A DNA stretch of 64,000 nt from Omphalotus guepiniiformis (taxonomy: Eukaryota > Basidiomycota > Agaricomycetes > Agaricales > Omphalotaceae): the NCBI GenBank assembly GCA_028554645.1, contig JAQOOI010000054.1, positions 90,878-154,877 of the forward strand, in the 5' to 3' direction. This document shows positions 31,926 to 44,133 of this stretch, one piece after another. The position numbers were made by a program, and so were the translations under genes. The notes under the pieces are model-generated. The model saw only the letters and a program-made list of their open reading frames with translations, had not been told where the DNA came from and searched no databases. How positions within the stretch are numbered: position 1 is the stretch's first letter; each line of letters starts with the position of its first letter.

Positions 31926-34900
31926 ATGTTCCGTCCTAATGTTAGTGGGATGGGACAGAGTACAAACACCATTGTTTCCAACTACCCCTATACTCATCCC
32001 AATGCGTTGCTACCTGTATATCCACTTCCTGCACCTCTTCCACCTCCAGAGATGCTATCTCAACTGTCAGGTTCTTCCCAATATACTTCGTTCCCATACA
32101 TCCCATTTGCTGCATATCCGCAACCCGCATCAAACGCTAATGCTCAGTTGCATTCTGAAACATTGCCGCCACAGACTCTGGTCGTTGAAGCTCCTTCCTC
32201 TCAAGGTCAATCATACATTCAACATGGCCAGAATGCTGCTACATCTGCTCATACTAAGGATGAGATAAGACAGTCCCAGTCATATGTCCCTGAACGCACA
32301 CTTCTGGGCTCGCGGAACCCAACATATCCGCTCACTGGTCCTTACATCGACGGAAACACTCAATACATTCAGTTTGAGGATCTTGAAGGTGGTGGATGGA
32401 ATGGCTGGCCTCAGGGAAACTTTGCGATGGACATCACACACGAACAGTTTCGGATGACCAACGGACTTCAGGTACACTGGGCTACCAGGACTACAACTGG
32501 GAAACAGAATCGTGATGCTTCCCGCGACTCTGATGATATCCGGTTTGGTGTTCGCAGTTCTCGATCATGCCTTGGAATAATTCAGTGCGAAAATTCTGAG
32601 TGTGCCATCATGGTTCGTCCGCATACTCAGAGTCAAAGGCACATTCAACAACAGCTCCAGATATTGTGCAACTGTGGTGCAAAGAGAATCCATTTACCTT
32701 GTTTGAATCGAGCTGGAATGATCCGTTGGGCTAGGGGAGTCCGCTACATGAACGGAATAGCAGATCACAACCATCCTATCCACCCCAAACTTCACCTAGC
32801 CCCTAACGAGACCAAGGAATTCCGTAAATTGGTGACTGCCAATCCCAAAGCAACTCCTGCAGCTCTCATCTCTGGTAATACAGTTGATGGCACATCATCT
32901 GCAGAGATTTCAGATGTCTTACTACACTCTGGGCGTGTGGGTCGCTATCGAGCTGAAATTCTGGGCACTGATCATTCAAGAGATGGTGACGAATTCATCG
33001 AGAGCTTTATGGACTTTCAAGAGAAGAATCCTGGCTTCATTGTGGCATCTGTTATGCTTGGAGGAGTGGCTGTTGTCTCAGCACAGACTCCGTTCATGGC
33101 ATCACAGCTTCATGATCAAATTTTGCAGGAGGAGGGTCCATTTAATGGTGTAGTATCTGATGCTGCCCATGGATGGTGGAAAACCCGTACCTCCTTGCTC
33201 ATTGTCAGTTCAGTGTTCTGTGGAGTCCTACAGGTGTGGGTTCCGGGCCTTATCAGCTACTCTAACGGAGCATCCTCTGCCCATTATGAATATCACTTTC
33301 TGGCTTTGATGGAGTCTATATCCCGTGTAACTCAAGAACGAGGAAAGGAGTTGACAGACGAGCTATTTGCAGGGGTGAGTTTTCGCAGTTTTGTGTGAAA
33401 TGTCAAAATAACAATAATCTGTATATAGGTTGTTGACTTCAGTGAAGCAGAACGTCTAGGATTTACTCAGGCCTTTATTCGTTTCTGGCAAAAGCGGGAC
33501 AATAAACGTGATGAACAAGAACTTCGACAAAAGGCGGAATCACTTCTCCGAGGCTGCAAACAGCACTTCCGCAGCAGCATTACTCGTGTCAAGCGGATAA
33601 CAGCCATTGTCCCTGTTGCAAAAAGAGAGGACTTTCATAGACTTGCAGTCAGTCTGCTCAATGCTGAGGATCAACCTTCCTTTCAAAGAATTGCAGGCCA
33701 AATTCAACATGAATATCCCAAGTTAGGACCATGGCTTGACTGGTGGCTTCGCAAAGAACATGCAGCCATGCTTTTTCAATCTCAGCGTCTTATGGATGCA
33801 ATTATTTGGGACTCCTTACCTGACAGTACCAATGCAGAGGAGGCGATGCACTTTAGCCTTTACAGTCAGCAAGGCAGACATCACCATTTTCTATTAGGCT
33901 TTGCAGCCTTAAAGAAAGTCGCAACCACATTTGAGCTCAAATACAATGCTGAACGAAGTAAGTATAATTTTGTATCTTATAACTCAATCTGACGTTCTAG
34001 TATAGTTGGGCAGTCTACTCACTGGGGAAAAGCTCCACTTGAGATACGCAATAATCTCAAAGCTCAAATTGGACGTACCAAACGTTCTCGAACTACAGTG
34101 AAGATTAAAGCAAAACATCGGAAATATTTCAATGATGGCCGGCCAAAGGATGATCACCGCCTACTACAATCTGTACGCAAGAGATTCAGAAATCGATCTT
34201 CACTTGGAACGGAACAGGACATACATGGTCCAGTTCGACGCAGTCTTAGACAGAAGCAGAAGTTAGAGGATTATGAAAATCTCGAGGTGTCATTTGATGA
34301 GTGGAATGGCATATCACCTTCCGATAGTCCCTCAAATGAAGTGTTAGATTCAAACCGTGAGTTGTGAAGTTTTTTTGCATCCGAAATCCTTCTATAATTT
34401 CAATAAATTTCAATATTCAGGAAATATTGTATCAAAATCATCTGAGGTTCTCAAGTTACATCACTCCGCAGTGTCTAGTGTTGGAAAACCCTCTTCATTG
34501 AATGTACTGCCAGAAGGTCAATTGCCTCCACCACCTCCACCTACACCACAGGATCCACTTGCGCTCTACTCTATGCAGAAACTGGTAGATGATATTCCCC
34601 GGAACTTCAGTCTAACGAGCATCAATGGACATGCCATAGCGCCTCACATCTCTATCTCCTTACAAAGCCCCTGGTCCTGATGGCATACCCAACATAGTGC
34701 TAAAGGAAACTGCCCATCTCCTCACTCCATTCCTCCTCGAAATCTTTCGGGCCATATGCACTCTAAAAATCTACCCTTCCGCTTGGCACCTCTTCATCAC
34801 TGTAGTCCTCCGAAAACCGGGTCGTAAATCATACCGGGTCGCTCCTTCGTACCGCCCCATTGCATTATACTGCACTATGGCAAAGGTCCTCTCTGGCCTA

Positions 34901-37900
34901 ATTGCGGAAGACATCACCTTCTTCACCGAAAAACACCACCTCATACCCAACACTCAATTTGGAGGACGCCCAGGACGGATGACCACTGACCACATACACC
35001 TCCTGGTTAACCGAATACAGCATGCATGGCGAAACAAGAGAGTTGTTTCAGTGCTTTCACTCGACATTGACAGTGCTTTCCCTAATGCGGTCCCAGAACG
35101 ACTTCTACACAACATGCGACGAAGAGGCGTCCCAGAGGAATATGTCCAATTCACAGAATGCTTGCTCAACGGTCGACGAACACAGCTTCGCTTCGGTGAT
35201 TTCACCTCTGATATTTTCAACGTCACCAACGGCATTGGCCAGGGCGACCCTATCTCCATGATTCTCTTCCTATACTACAACGCTGACTTTCTAGACATTC
35301 CTCTAACGCCCAAACAAAAACAACCAACCTTCAGTTTTGTCGATGACATGTCGGTCTGTGCTGAAGCAAACACACTTGCCGAAAGCACAGCCCTGCTCCA
35401 AACCTTCATGGAAAAACGCAATGGTGGATTCGCCTGGTCCCGCCGTCACAACTCCACTTTCACGCCCATAAAACAATCCATCATGCACTTCTCCAGGCGA
35501 ACGGTCCCTGACCCCTCCCGACCGGGGAAATACATGCCGGAACCTCACCCCACTCTGTTCCTCCAGAACGAAGCCATTAAAGAGAAAGTTCACACCAGGA
35601 TACTCGGCATCGAAATCGACAACAAACTCAACTGGCATGAACAAAGGACGAATGCGGTCGCCAACGCTACGAACATTGTCATGGCCTATCACAGGCTTAC
35701 TCGTGTTGCAAGGGGAATACCAATGAAACTCATGAGACGTCTTTACCTCACTGTTGTTATGCCCAAACTGACCTACGGAATTAGTGTCTGGTACACCCCG
35801 CCACACTATAACCCTCAGGCTCAATCCAGAAGACGAATAGGCTCTGTAACCGCTCTGAAACAGCTCACCTCAGTACAACGCAAAGCTCTATTGACCACGT
35901 CCGGCGCCTACCGAACCACTCCTACTGACTTTCTTGAATCCCAACTCAATCTAATGCCCATGGATCTCTACCTAGAGCGAAAATGCCACGACGCCCTCAC
36001 CCGCATCTACACCCTACCTGCCTCACACCCCCTTCATCACATCTCACGGACCTCCTATACCCGCCGGAACATCAAACGTTACCCTGCTCCGCTACACCTT
36101 CTACCTAGAATCCTGCTTCCTACCCCACCACATCGCATGGAAATCATCACCCCACCAAAACGATCACCCAATCATATATGTGCTTTCACCTCCCTCACTC
36201 CCCTTAACAAGGAGATGGCTGATAAACAACATCAACAATCCAGCCCTGATTTCAGTATCTACACCGATGGCTCACGATACAATGACGGCGTTGGTGCAGC
36301 AGCAATCCTTATGCGTCACGGCACAGTACTACGAAAACTTCGCGCCTACCTCGGGTCATCCAACGATCTCTCCTCCTTTGATGCAGAGGGAGCGGGTTTA
36401 ATACTGGGATTTCATCTCATTCGCACCTCATCTGTTATAACCCGTAACTCACGTGTTTCTCTGTATCTAGATGGCAAGTCAGCTCAACAGGCAACCCAGA
36501 ACCGTACCACCAAGTCTGGCCAGCACATAACAGACCTCATCCATCACACGGCGGAACAAGCAGGCTGCCTCCCTGAGAATACCATAATACAGTGGATCCC
36601 GGGTCATGCTGGGATCCATGGCAACGAGCTAGTCGATGCGGAAGCCAAACGAGCGGCAGACGGCGAAAACAGCCGCACAACTCGCCTCCCATCTCACCTT
36701 CGCCGTCCCTTGCCAGTCAGCATATCGTCTGCACGACAACAATGGAACGCTCGCGCGAATGAGCGCTGGATTAAACGCCTGGCTACGTCCCCACGCCACT
36801 CCCGAATCTTCACTACCACCACATCGAAATCCATACCCGGCATCTACAAACGACTTAGCGGCCTACCTCGACAGACCGGCAGCGCTGTCATCCACCTGCG
36901 CTCCCGCCACATACCTCTTAACGAATACCTTCATCGTTTCAAACGGTCCGACTCCCCTAATTGCGCTCATTGTACCCTACGCGATGTTTCCAGCCCAGAG
37001 AATGTCCAGCACTATATAGTTGAATGTCCAACATATCGCAAAGCTCGTTTCCGCTTGCGAACAGCTCTGGGACAGCATGCAGACTCAATTGCCTACCTTA
37101 CAAGCAAGACGAAAGGAATACTCGCCTTGGCCCGATTCATCAATGAGACCAGACGTCTTCACTCCACATACGGTGAGCTATCAATTGACCCTGTTAACGA
37201 ATAATCACGCTGCGCTTTAACAGGTGTCTACTTCTCAATGCACACACCCATCTCCCCATCACCAACATTAGCACCCTTCATTTTCACCATACCTCCCCCT
37301 CTCCTTCCTTTCCTTCCCACCATATACTCTGCCACATATACCCCCGCAACGCAGCTTCACGAACCAGATCTCGACATTCGATTACACCCCACTCATCCAT
37401 TTACTTAGTCTTACATATACTACACGTACATTACTTTCTCTTTCGTCCTGCGGAGCGTGCCCTGGCATCAGTCATCCAAGGGACTATGCACGTCAAACAC
37501 CCCATCGACTTAACGCACGCACCCAATCTCCAAGTGGCCGCCAAAAACGGGCTAAGGAATGCCCGGCTCGTCGGGGGACGTAGTCCGTCGACGAGGCTTC
37601 CGGCACATGGGCCGCAGGGAGGCACTGGGCCTCTTGGTAGATAACAGTAGTAGATGTGCATCATAGGCTTAATAGGCCTCCGCACAATAAAATGATTAAA
37701 AAAAAAAAAAAAAAAAAAAAAAAATGGACATGCCATACTTGTTATTTCAAGTAAACTAAACTCTTTGCTGGGCTATCAGTGGCATGGTAATTCCTGTTGG
37801 ATTGATACATCATTGGAGGTGCTATTTTGGACTCTCAACTATGACTGGTCCAATGTGGTCAAGCTCTTTCAAGATTCACCAAGCCACCTCTTTTATCCAA

Positions 37901-40900
37901 TTTATCTTGTTCTTGAGCAGCGCCGTCAACTCCTTCTTGGAAATACACTGGATTCTTCTATGCTTTCAACACTTTTCACGGAGCACCGGGACTCAGCTCG
38001 CACTTACATCAAACACAATGGATTTGGATATAACGAAGACTTGTATGATTTTGATGCAGTGACGGTAAGTTACTACTAAGTCTTTATACGGTCTAAAAGA
38101 CATCTTCTTATTAATTCATAGTCATGGATCTCTGTCTTGATTGATATTTCTCAAACTCTGAATCATACCCCAAAACATTTAATCTCTAAGGCGGAACAAT
38201 CCATTTCTTCATACTTTGCGCTAGAGAGTGTCACTCTTAAGTGCTGTACAGGTGGTATTCATGATCACTTTAACAGCAATTCAAGTGGAGATATCCCATG
38301 GAACACATTATGCGCACATATACAGCTCACTGCCCCACACCCTGGCCCATACTCACGAACTACAGGAGGTCCGTCATCAGACGAGTGGAATCTATTTGAT
38401 GGAAGTCTTCAGAACTGGATGCATAACCTGACCAGTATCACCTCATCAAAGAGCAGGTCTTTGATGCAATGCTGGAGAGCTTCTGAGGAGTTTCGCTTTT
38501 GTCAGGGAAATGCTCAGGTCTTTGACTTTTGCACATCTCTTCCTGTCTGCTGGATTGTTTCACAACACACGGAGGAAAAGGCTTGGGACTTTCCACGCCG
38601 ACTATTTCCTGTAACTGGTCAGGAAGCCAAGAACAAGCAATGCATCTATGAGATGAGTGCTCGTATTTTTTTCAATGGTGTGCATTATGTTGCATACTAT
38701 ACAGTTCCAACAGACACCTCAAAGCACCAAACTGCTATATACTTCTATGACGGCAATCAACATGGGGGCTATGCACAGAGAGCAAAAGGTGCTTTGGATC
38801 GGCTTCTTTCTGGCATATCACCTACTCTTCCACCGGCATACCAGGATACCTACAAGACATGTGCAGTAGTATACCACCTCAAAGGTGGTCTCTCTGCACA
38901 ACACTGGTTTAGCACGCGCCAGATTTCGCTTCTCACAAAATCAGTTCATGTCAAGATCCCATCATATACAGATTCAGCTACAGAGTCTGTTCCAACATCA
39001 TTCACTCATAACAACTTCCACGAGATTCCTTTTCAAGACTGTCCATGGTTATCTAATAAAACGGTCAAGAAATACCAGAAGCAGATATCACCACCAACAG
39101 AATACCAGAACATCATTCGCAATTTGGGTATTAGCAAAGATCCGCGGACTCCACCATTAAGTATCCATTCCACTCCGCCAGTGGGTAGTCCTACTGCAGT
39201 CCAATCACCTTTGCGCAGTAGTTTCAGTCCTCCCTCCCTTTCTCAACTTTTTCAATCTGCGTCATTTAAGCCGAAACACACCTCTCTGTCAAGCTACAGT
39301 GTTCCTCATCAATCAAAGGATCACAGTATTTCTGATCTATCCTCCATTGTCCATGAGCTCATTGACAGTGACTCTTTACTGCTCTCTAGACCATTTCGGT
39401 CCAGTTCACCTCCACCATCATCTCCAATTCATATCATTTGCAGATGTGGTGTTGAGCTAGATGGACATCGCCAGGAAAGCAAAGAAACAGTGATTCAGTG
39501 CACACTCTGCAAAGTCATCTGGTCTCACCTTGCATGCCAGACTTACAGGACCACTGTAACTGTTATCAAGTTTAGATGCCCCACTTGTGCTCTTCCTTTG
39601 CCACCTAGTACTCAGAAGATTCGAGAGGAGATTATCAATAGTCGACGTTCAAGACGCCTGTATGTGTTACTTGTCTCTGTTGATCAATGTCGCTAATCAC
39701 TTTGCTATAGTATACAAGGAAGTGTACAGTCCAAATTGTTGTAAGTAAAGCTGGATTATATTTCTATCTGCTTAACAGAACTTTAATTGTGTATAGCGCT
39801 GGAAAAGGTGTATTGGTCAAGGATGGATCATTCTACTATCCTGCACGGTTGATTTTTAATCATGCAAGAACCAATACATGGACTGTGCGCTTCTGGAGAC
39901 ACAATAAACCTTCTACTGGATCTATACAGGTTCCCGGATCCAACTCAGTGGTTTCAACAACTGATATTGTTGATGAGCTCTGGCTAAATCAAACTGCTCG
40001 TAGAAAGATACGGGTAAGCATTGGCCATAAATAAATAACAGAATTCTAATTGTACTATCTAGCTTGGGCATTGGAAACGAGCATTTGAAGTTGATCTTGA
40101 TGAAGAAGACTTTCTCTACAATCCAGATTCATTGACCTTCAACACCGAGATTCATAGGGCTCTTCGCGAACACAAAAAAGTCCTGTTCCAGCTCATGGAA
40201 ATACCAGAAGCAGTGCCTTCATCTGATGTGCCTGTTACTCAATGGAATAATCAGGCAAGGCGACACACAAAAGCCATTGAGTTTTCTGGTGGATTGTCAC
40301 AAGATGACTGTGCCCGGATTAACAACTGGTTTGAATACAATATCCATGGCGCACAAGGCAACATTCACAAATGGGGTGCAACCCTTCCAATTGCACATGC
40401 ACGGACCCTAGTTGTTGCTCATCGGTATCATTCCGAGTTTTCGGAGCTTTCAAACTGTCCACCAGCAGACTCTCTCTCAAACCCCACTACACGGCAACAG
40501 TTTATTCTGCAGAGAGCTTTTGATAGATTGATGAACTGGACGGGAAAGACTCTTGATGGCAAGGATAAGTTGTTTCAACCAATTGACGTTGACTTGGAAG
40601 CCCTACGTATTCTTGAAAGTCTCATCTTTGATATTTCAGAAGATGCAGGTGTTGCGGGAAACTTCCAGTGGGGATTGGATGCAGGAAGTATTCAGGATAA
40701 TTGGAACCCATGGGCTAAAGATGGGCCAGAGCATTCTATCCCTAACTTAAGACCTGGAAGTGATAGTGAACTCGAGGTATTCATATCTGACTCACTCAAT
40801 GACTTTAACTGATTTGTCTTCAGAAGGGGCCCAACTTCATTGATGATCAAGTTTCTTATACAACACCAAGAAAGCCTCTTGGACCTCGTCCGCAACCAAA

Positions 40901-41042
40901 GCCAAAGTCAAAGCCGAAATTGAATCTACAAGAACTAGATGAGAAGATACGAGAGAGAAAGAGGAAGAATAGAAGCAGTGTCTCTCAGGACAACCGTAAA
41001 ACTCACTCAGTTGTTCCTTCTAAGCGGGTTCGACAATCATAA
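31926..41042 (+). CDS. Giant GCM-zinc / DDE transposase / deubiquitinase-like / PHD / PWWP-like protein, split by a LINE
   Basis: Nine exons: 31926-33374, 33429-33957, 34006-34356, 34421-34638 joined to 37738-38064 (LINE between), 38122-39659, 39711-39740, 39797-40013, 40063-40776 and 40824-41042. They sum to 5592 nt (1863 residues), all phases agreeing. Residues about 165-290 are GCM-like: VHWATRTTTGKQN, SCLGIIQCENSEC, CNCGAKRIHLPC, DHNHPIHPK. A MULE-like DDE core follows, with candidate acids in VSDAAHG (~412), VVDFSEA (~485) and STNAEEAMH (~614). After a poly-Pro linker comes a USP/papain-fold domain with GNSCWIDTSLE (Cys ~868) and GVHYVAYY (His ~1145). A PHD finger (CRCG...CTLCK...HLAC...CPTC) sits at ~1397-1447. 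A PWWP/Tudor-like piece (YYPARLIF...VRFWRHNKP) and a basic tail follow. This is probably the transposase of a DNA transposon; as it stands the LINE breaks it. Confidence 0.8.
34624..34638 (+). repeat. LINE target-site duplication, left copy
   Basis: AATGGACATGCCATA, matched exactly at 37723-37737. Confidence 0.9.
34639..37204 (+). pseudogene. LINE ORF2 remnant: reverse transcriptase, RNase H, zinc finger
   Basis: Open from the truncation point with no proper ATG. RT motifs are APGPDGIPN, YRPIALYCTMAKVL, LDIDSAFPNAVP (catalytic Asp), GIGQGDPIS and FVDDMS (catalytic D-D). RNase H follows: IYTDGSRYNDG, SSFDAEGAGL, LYLDGKSAQ and the IQWIPGHAGIHGNELVDAEAK box. A C-terminal Cys-rich piece (CAHC...HYIVEC) resembles the zinc finger of such elements. 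The retained frame has no internal stop, so the insertion is fairly young, but without the endonuclease the copy cannot move on its own. Confidence 0.93.
34639..37722 (+). mobile_element. 5'-truncated non-LTR retrotransposon (LINE)
   Basis: About 3.08 kb inserted in exon 4 of the transposase gene. It starts abruptly within the reverse transcriptase region (next residues KAPGPDG, an RT N-terminal motif) and ends in about 25 A after a 490-nt 3' UTR. A 15-bp target duplication flanks it. The missing 5' part would hold ORF1 and the endonuclease. C-terminal RNase H and a CCHC-like finger agree with fungal Tad/I-type LINEs. Confidence 0.93.
37723..37737 (+). repeat. LINE target-site duplication, right copy
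   Basis: Second copy of the 15-bp duplication, directly after the poly(A) tract. The exact A boundary is ambiguous by two bases. Confidence 0.9.
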
Positions 41043-41144
41043 AACACCTCCTTTGTTATATCATTATATCTACGCATGTCTAAAACATCTGTGGTTTAGT
41101 GCTGTATGTAAATGAATAACTTCTTTGTGCTATCACATATCAGT

Positions 41145-41430
41145 GTGTATTGGTGCATCGCAGGTTGTTGTGTACCGGTGCGTACCACACATACCTGCAG
41201 TTGCATACCAGTGCGTATCATCACATACAATTGTCTACCGGTGCGTACTATCACTTTCAGTTGCGTACCAGTGCGTACCATCATATCCCGTTGCGTACCA
41301 TCACATACCTTTGCGTACCATGTATTGCATATCATCACGTACTTGCTATGTACCATTGCGTACCACTGCGCAACCACTGCATAACATTGTGTATCACTGC
41401 GTAACATTGCATACCATGATGTAACACATT
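41145..41430. repeat. Minisatellite of about 30 bp, GTGCGTACCATCACATAC type
   Basis: The units alternate GGTGCGTAC and AGTGCGTAC starts at 41177, 41210, 41240 and 41270, then decay into GCGTACCA/GCATAACA variants. It begins about 100 bp after the transposase stop. All frames over it are repeat-derived. A related GCGTAACCTT cluster occurs at about 42340-42375. Confidence 0.88.
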
Positions 41431-43487
41431 GTACATCCTTACATGTGTCTTTGCATGATCATGGCATAACCACACCTACATATTGACAGCTTCGAGGGGT
41501 GATGTTTGTGAATCCAAATGAATAGTAGTCGTGGTTTCCTACAGTGCACTTGTGTACTTCACATGTACTACATGGTATCATACTGCATGACATTCTCCAA
41601 GGCTCAATCTTCCAAGGAGAGCCCTGATTTGGATTGCAAGGTTTTCAGGACAGCAAGTGTGGCCAGATAGTCACTATAGATTGAGGGTCAATGAACCACA
41701 TAGATATGGCATAACTTCGTACTAAAACTGCTAGAGCCAAGTTCACACAATGGCGGGAACATATTGTTCAATCCGTGCTTCAAGCTAGGCCACTTCGATA
41801 AATGCAACATGTTTCACGGCTGAGTCCAAGTTGACGCTTCTGCTCCTGCTTGGCTGACCAAAACTCCCGCTGCTAAACGGACACACAAAGACATCTCAGT
41901 GTCAGATGTGTTTTTCCCTCAAGAACAGCAGTCCTCCAAAGGCAAATGATATTGTCATGTTTCTTCTGAACAACCAAGTCTACGACGTGTTCCAGTTCAA
42001 TGAAGGACAAGGCTCAGACGACAAACTTGAATGAAGTTAAGATGATCTCGAACCCGGAACTATACTCCTTGTCACTGATCAACGATGGTCAGGAAACACT
42101 AGCATGTACATTGGATAACCTTTGCCTACCACTGCGCAAATGACTTGTGGATTTTCGGGCTACACAACCACAGAGCCAAATGCCTTGCGGCTCGTCGTAG
42201 GCTATTTGTCCTCGAATGATAAAGGTGAGAAGAGAGGATGATACAATGCAAATAACAAATCTACTCACATGTGTGTGTGAAAGCTCCTTTGAAGACACTG
42301 TCGACGTCGTGGTCCACCCTTTGTCTCCTGCCAGACTTTGCGTGACCTTGCGTAACCAGGCGTAACCTTGCGTTATGTCCACGCAGAGGGTCACGCAAAA
42401 TGCTAATGGCCCGGTATTGAATAATATGAAAGATATGTTTCGGAGAGAAAGGACAGATAGAAGGTTGGCGATGAAGTAGTTCAAGCTCGAGGTTTTTGCT
42501 GGAGGACGACGAAAAACGCGTCGTATTACGTGATACAATTACGTGACTAGCTGATCAACGCGATCAACCCTTCGCTGAGTTTCGTTCTCCTCTAAGATCT
42601 TCCAAGTCCTCGAGTACTTATTTTTGCTGTTTAAGTTCGTCATGCCGCCTCGAGGCAGCTAATTCTGCTCAGGCACTCTTTCATAATCTCCGACTTCATG
42701 ATATATCGTGGTCCTCCGGCCCTACGGTTGAACGTTTCAAGAACGTTATGAACGAGTGCAGCTACTCTGAAAAATGGACTTATACCGGTGATCTCCCAGA
42801 AGATAGGTTTGACTTTCGTTCAATTTCAACAAAGTAACAGAACTCATTCACCTACAGGTGCGGAATTATCGGTATTATCATGTCCGTTGTCATCTCGGAC
42901 TGATCACTCTATTTTGATTGTGTATTGACATACTGAATTACTTATGATCAGGGCTCTTCGTATTGACATTCAATACGTTCGTATATGTCAGTGTGGTCGT
43001 CATCGAGCAATGACGAAAAGAGGATTTCCTGGAACAATCAATACGCCTAACGCAAGCTCGGACTCTGTAGGGTCGGAGCTGTCAAGAATTTTGCAACTGT
43101 CAAAACCACGAATCTGGGGCTCCGAACGGTTGCAGATGTTTCGAAGAGGGGTGTGTTTGCCACACCTTTTGTCTCCGGTATATATATGCAACTTGCTCTG
43201 TTCACAGAAGGAATGGCGTATCACCAGACTGTATGTAAATATATATGTAAGTATTCTAAATCTCCTCATTTTTCGTAAGTACCTTTTCATATCTCGTTGT
43301 CGGAGCACCGAGAATGGGATGCTTGAATGTTTCTTTCCGAAAAGGTCATAGGAGTCACGACGTACGCATGCTTCAATGAGGACGACAAGTTCCGAGTACT
43401 TCCTCGAGGCGTAAAATGAAATGAGGGTGACGAAATGCGGTGGATGAATGGGTTTGGAGAGGCCGGAGGTGGGTTATATGGCTACAT
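41431..43487. other. Region without a supported gene
   Basis: A minus frame at 42089-42538 (149 codons, some hydrophobic segments) overlaps a GCGTGACC...GGTCACGC inverted repeat near 42345-42395 and is not convincing. An open plus stretch at about 42655-42800 (reading HNLRLHDISWSSGP...WTYTGDLPED) looks exon-like and ends near a possible donor, but no start or partner exons were found. Confidence 0.35.
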
Positions 43488-43858
43488 ATATAAATGCGGC
43501 GACGAGGGATTCTTTTGACCTTCATACCCCCTCCCATCAATCCTTCAAAGCTCCTTGAGCCTTCAGGCCTTTCACGCCCAAAGTTCTTTTCATACTTCCG
43601 CGTTTCATCCTCGTCAGGAACTTGTACATCATGCGTGAACTACCACTTGTAATAACCGATACTCATCTTCCATCTTACCTTGCGGCCGCCTTCAACTCAA
43701 ACCTGTCGTCATCCCCACAATACCCTTCGTGTTGTGTCATTCCAAGTGAGTGCATACTCTGTTATATATTTCTCAGAGAACTGCAGCTGATTGTTCTTCA
43801 AACTTGGCCGTTCGCACAGGTTGAATTGAAATCTATGAAGCCTCGAATGGGTGCCTGA
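43487..43858 (+). other. Possible small gene with TATA-like promoter
   Basis: A TATATAAAT box near 43488 precedes a pyrimidine-rich leader and an ATG at 43631 (MRELPLVITDTHLPSYLAAAF...). The reading CCVIP near its end is not at a stop, so no CaaX pheromone call is made. The exon structure is not resolved; candidate introns are too short. Confidence 0.25.
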
Positions 43859-44133
43859 TCTTTTTGCCGCTGTACTTATGTGAGTACACATTCATCACTC
43901 TTTCTCATTCAAGGCCGGCTGAAATGTTTTATGAAAAGACTGAGTACTACCAAAACTGCTTCTTGGACAGACTATACGTACACGTTTAAAAGATATCGAT
44001 ACGAGATATATATACCCAGTTACAGATCCCTGTATATGATCCATAGACGATTGGGCGCGTTCACAGACGGCCTCACGTCCAAATCCTAGTTATCAATTTA
44101 GCCTGACGCCATTTAGCAGTTCGTGATGCACAC

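Noticed and set aside
37431..37736. Minus-strand ORF starting with a poly-Phe run
   Set aside because: It reads through the LINE poly(A) tail and 3' UTR in antisense.
41112..41424. Several overlapping ORFs with repeated VPSHT/YRCV peptides
   Set aside because: All come from the ~30-bp minisatellite and are open in multiple frames because of the repeat.
43622..43858. Possible mating pheromone precursor (CCVIP)
   Set aside because: The cysteine motif is not at the C-terminus and no splice form placing it there was found.
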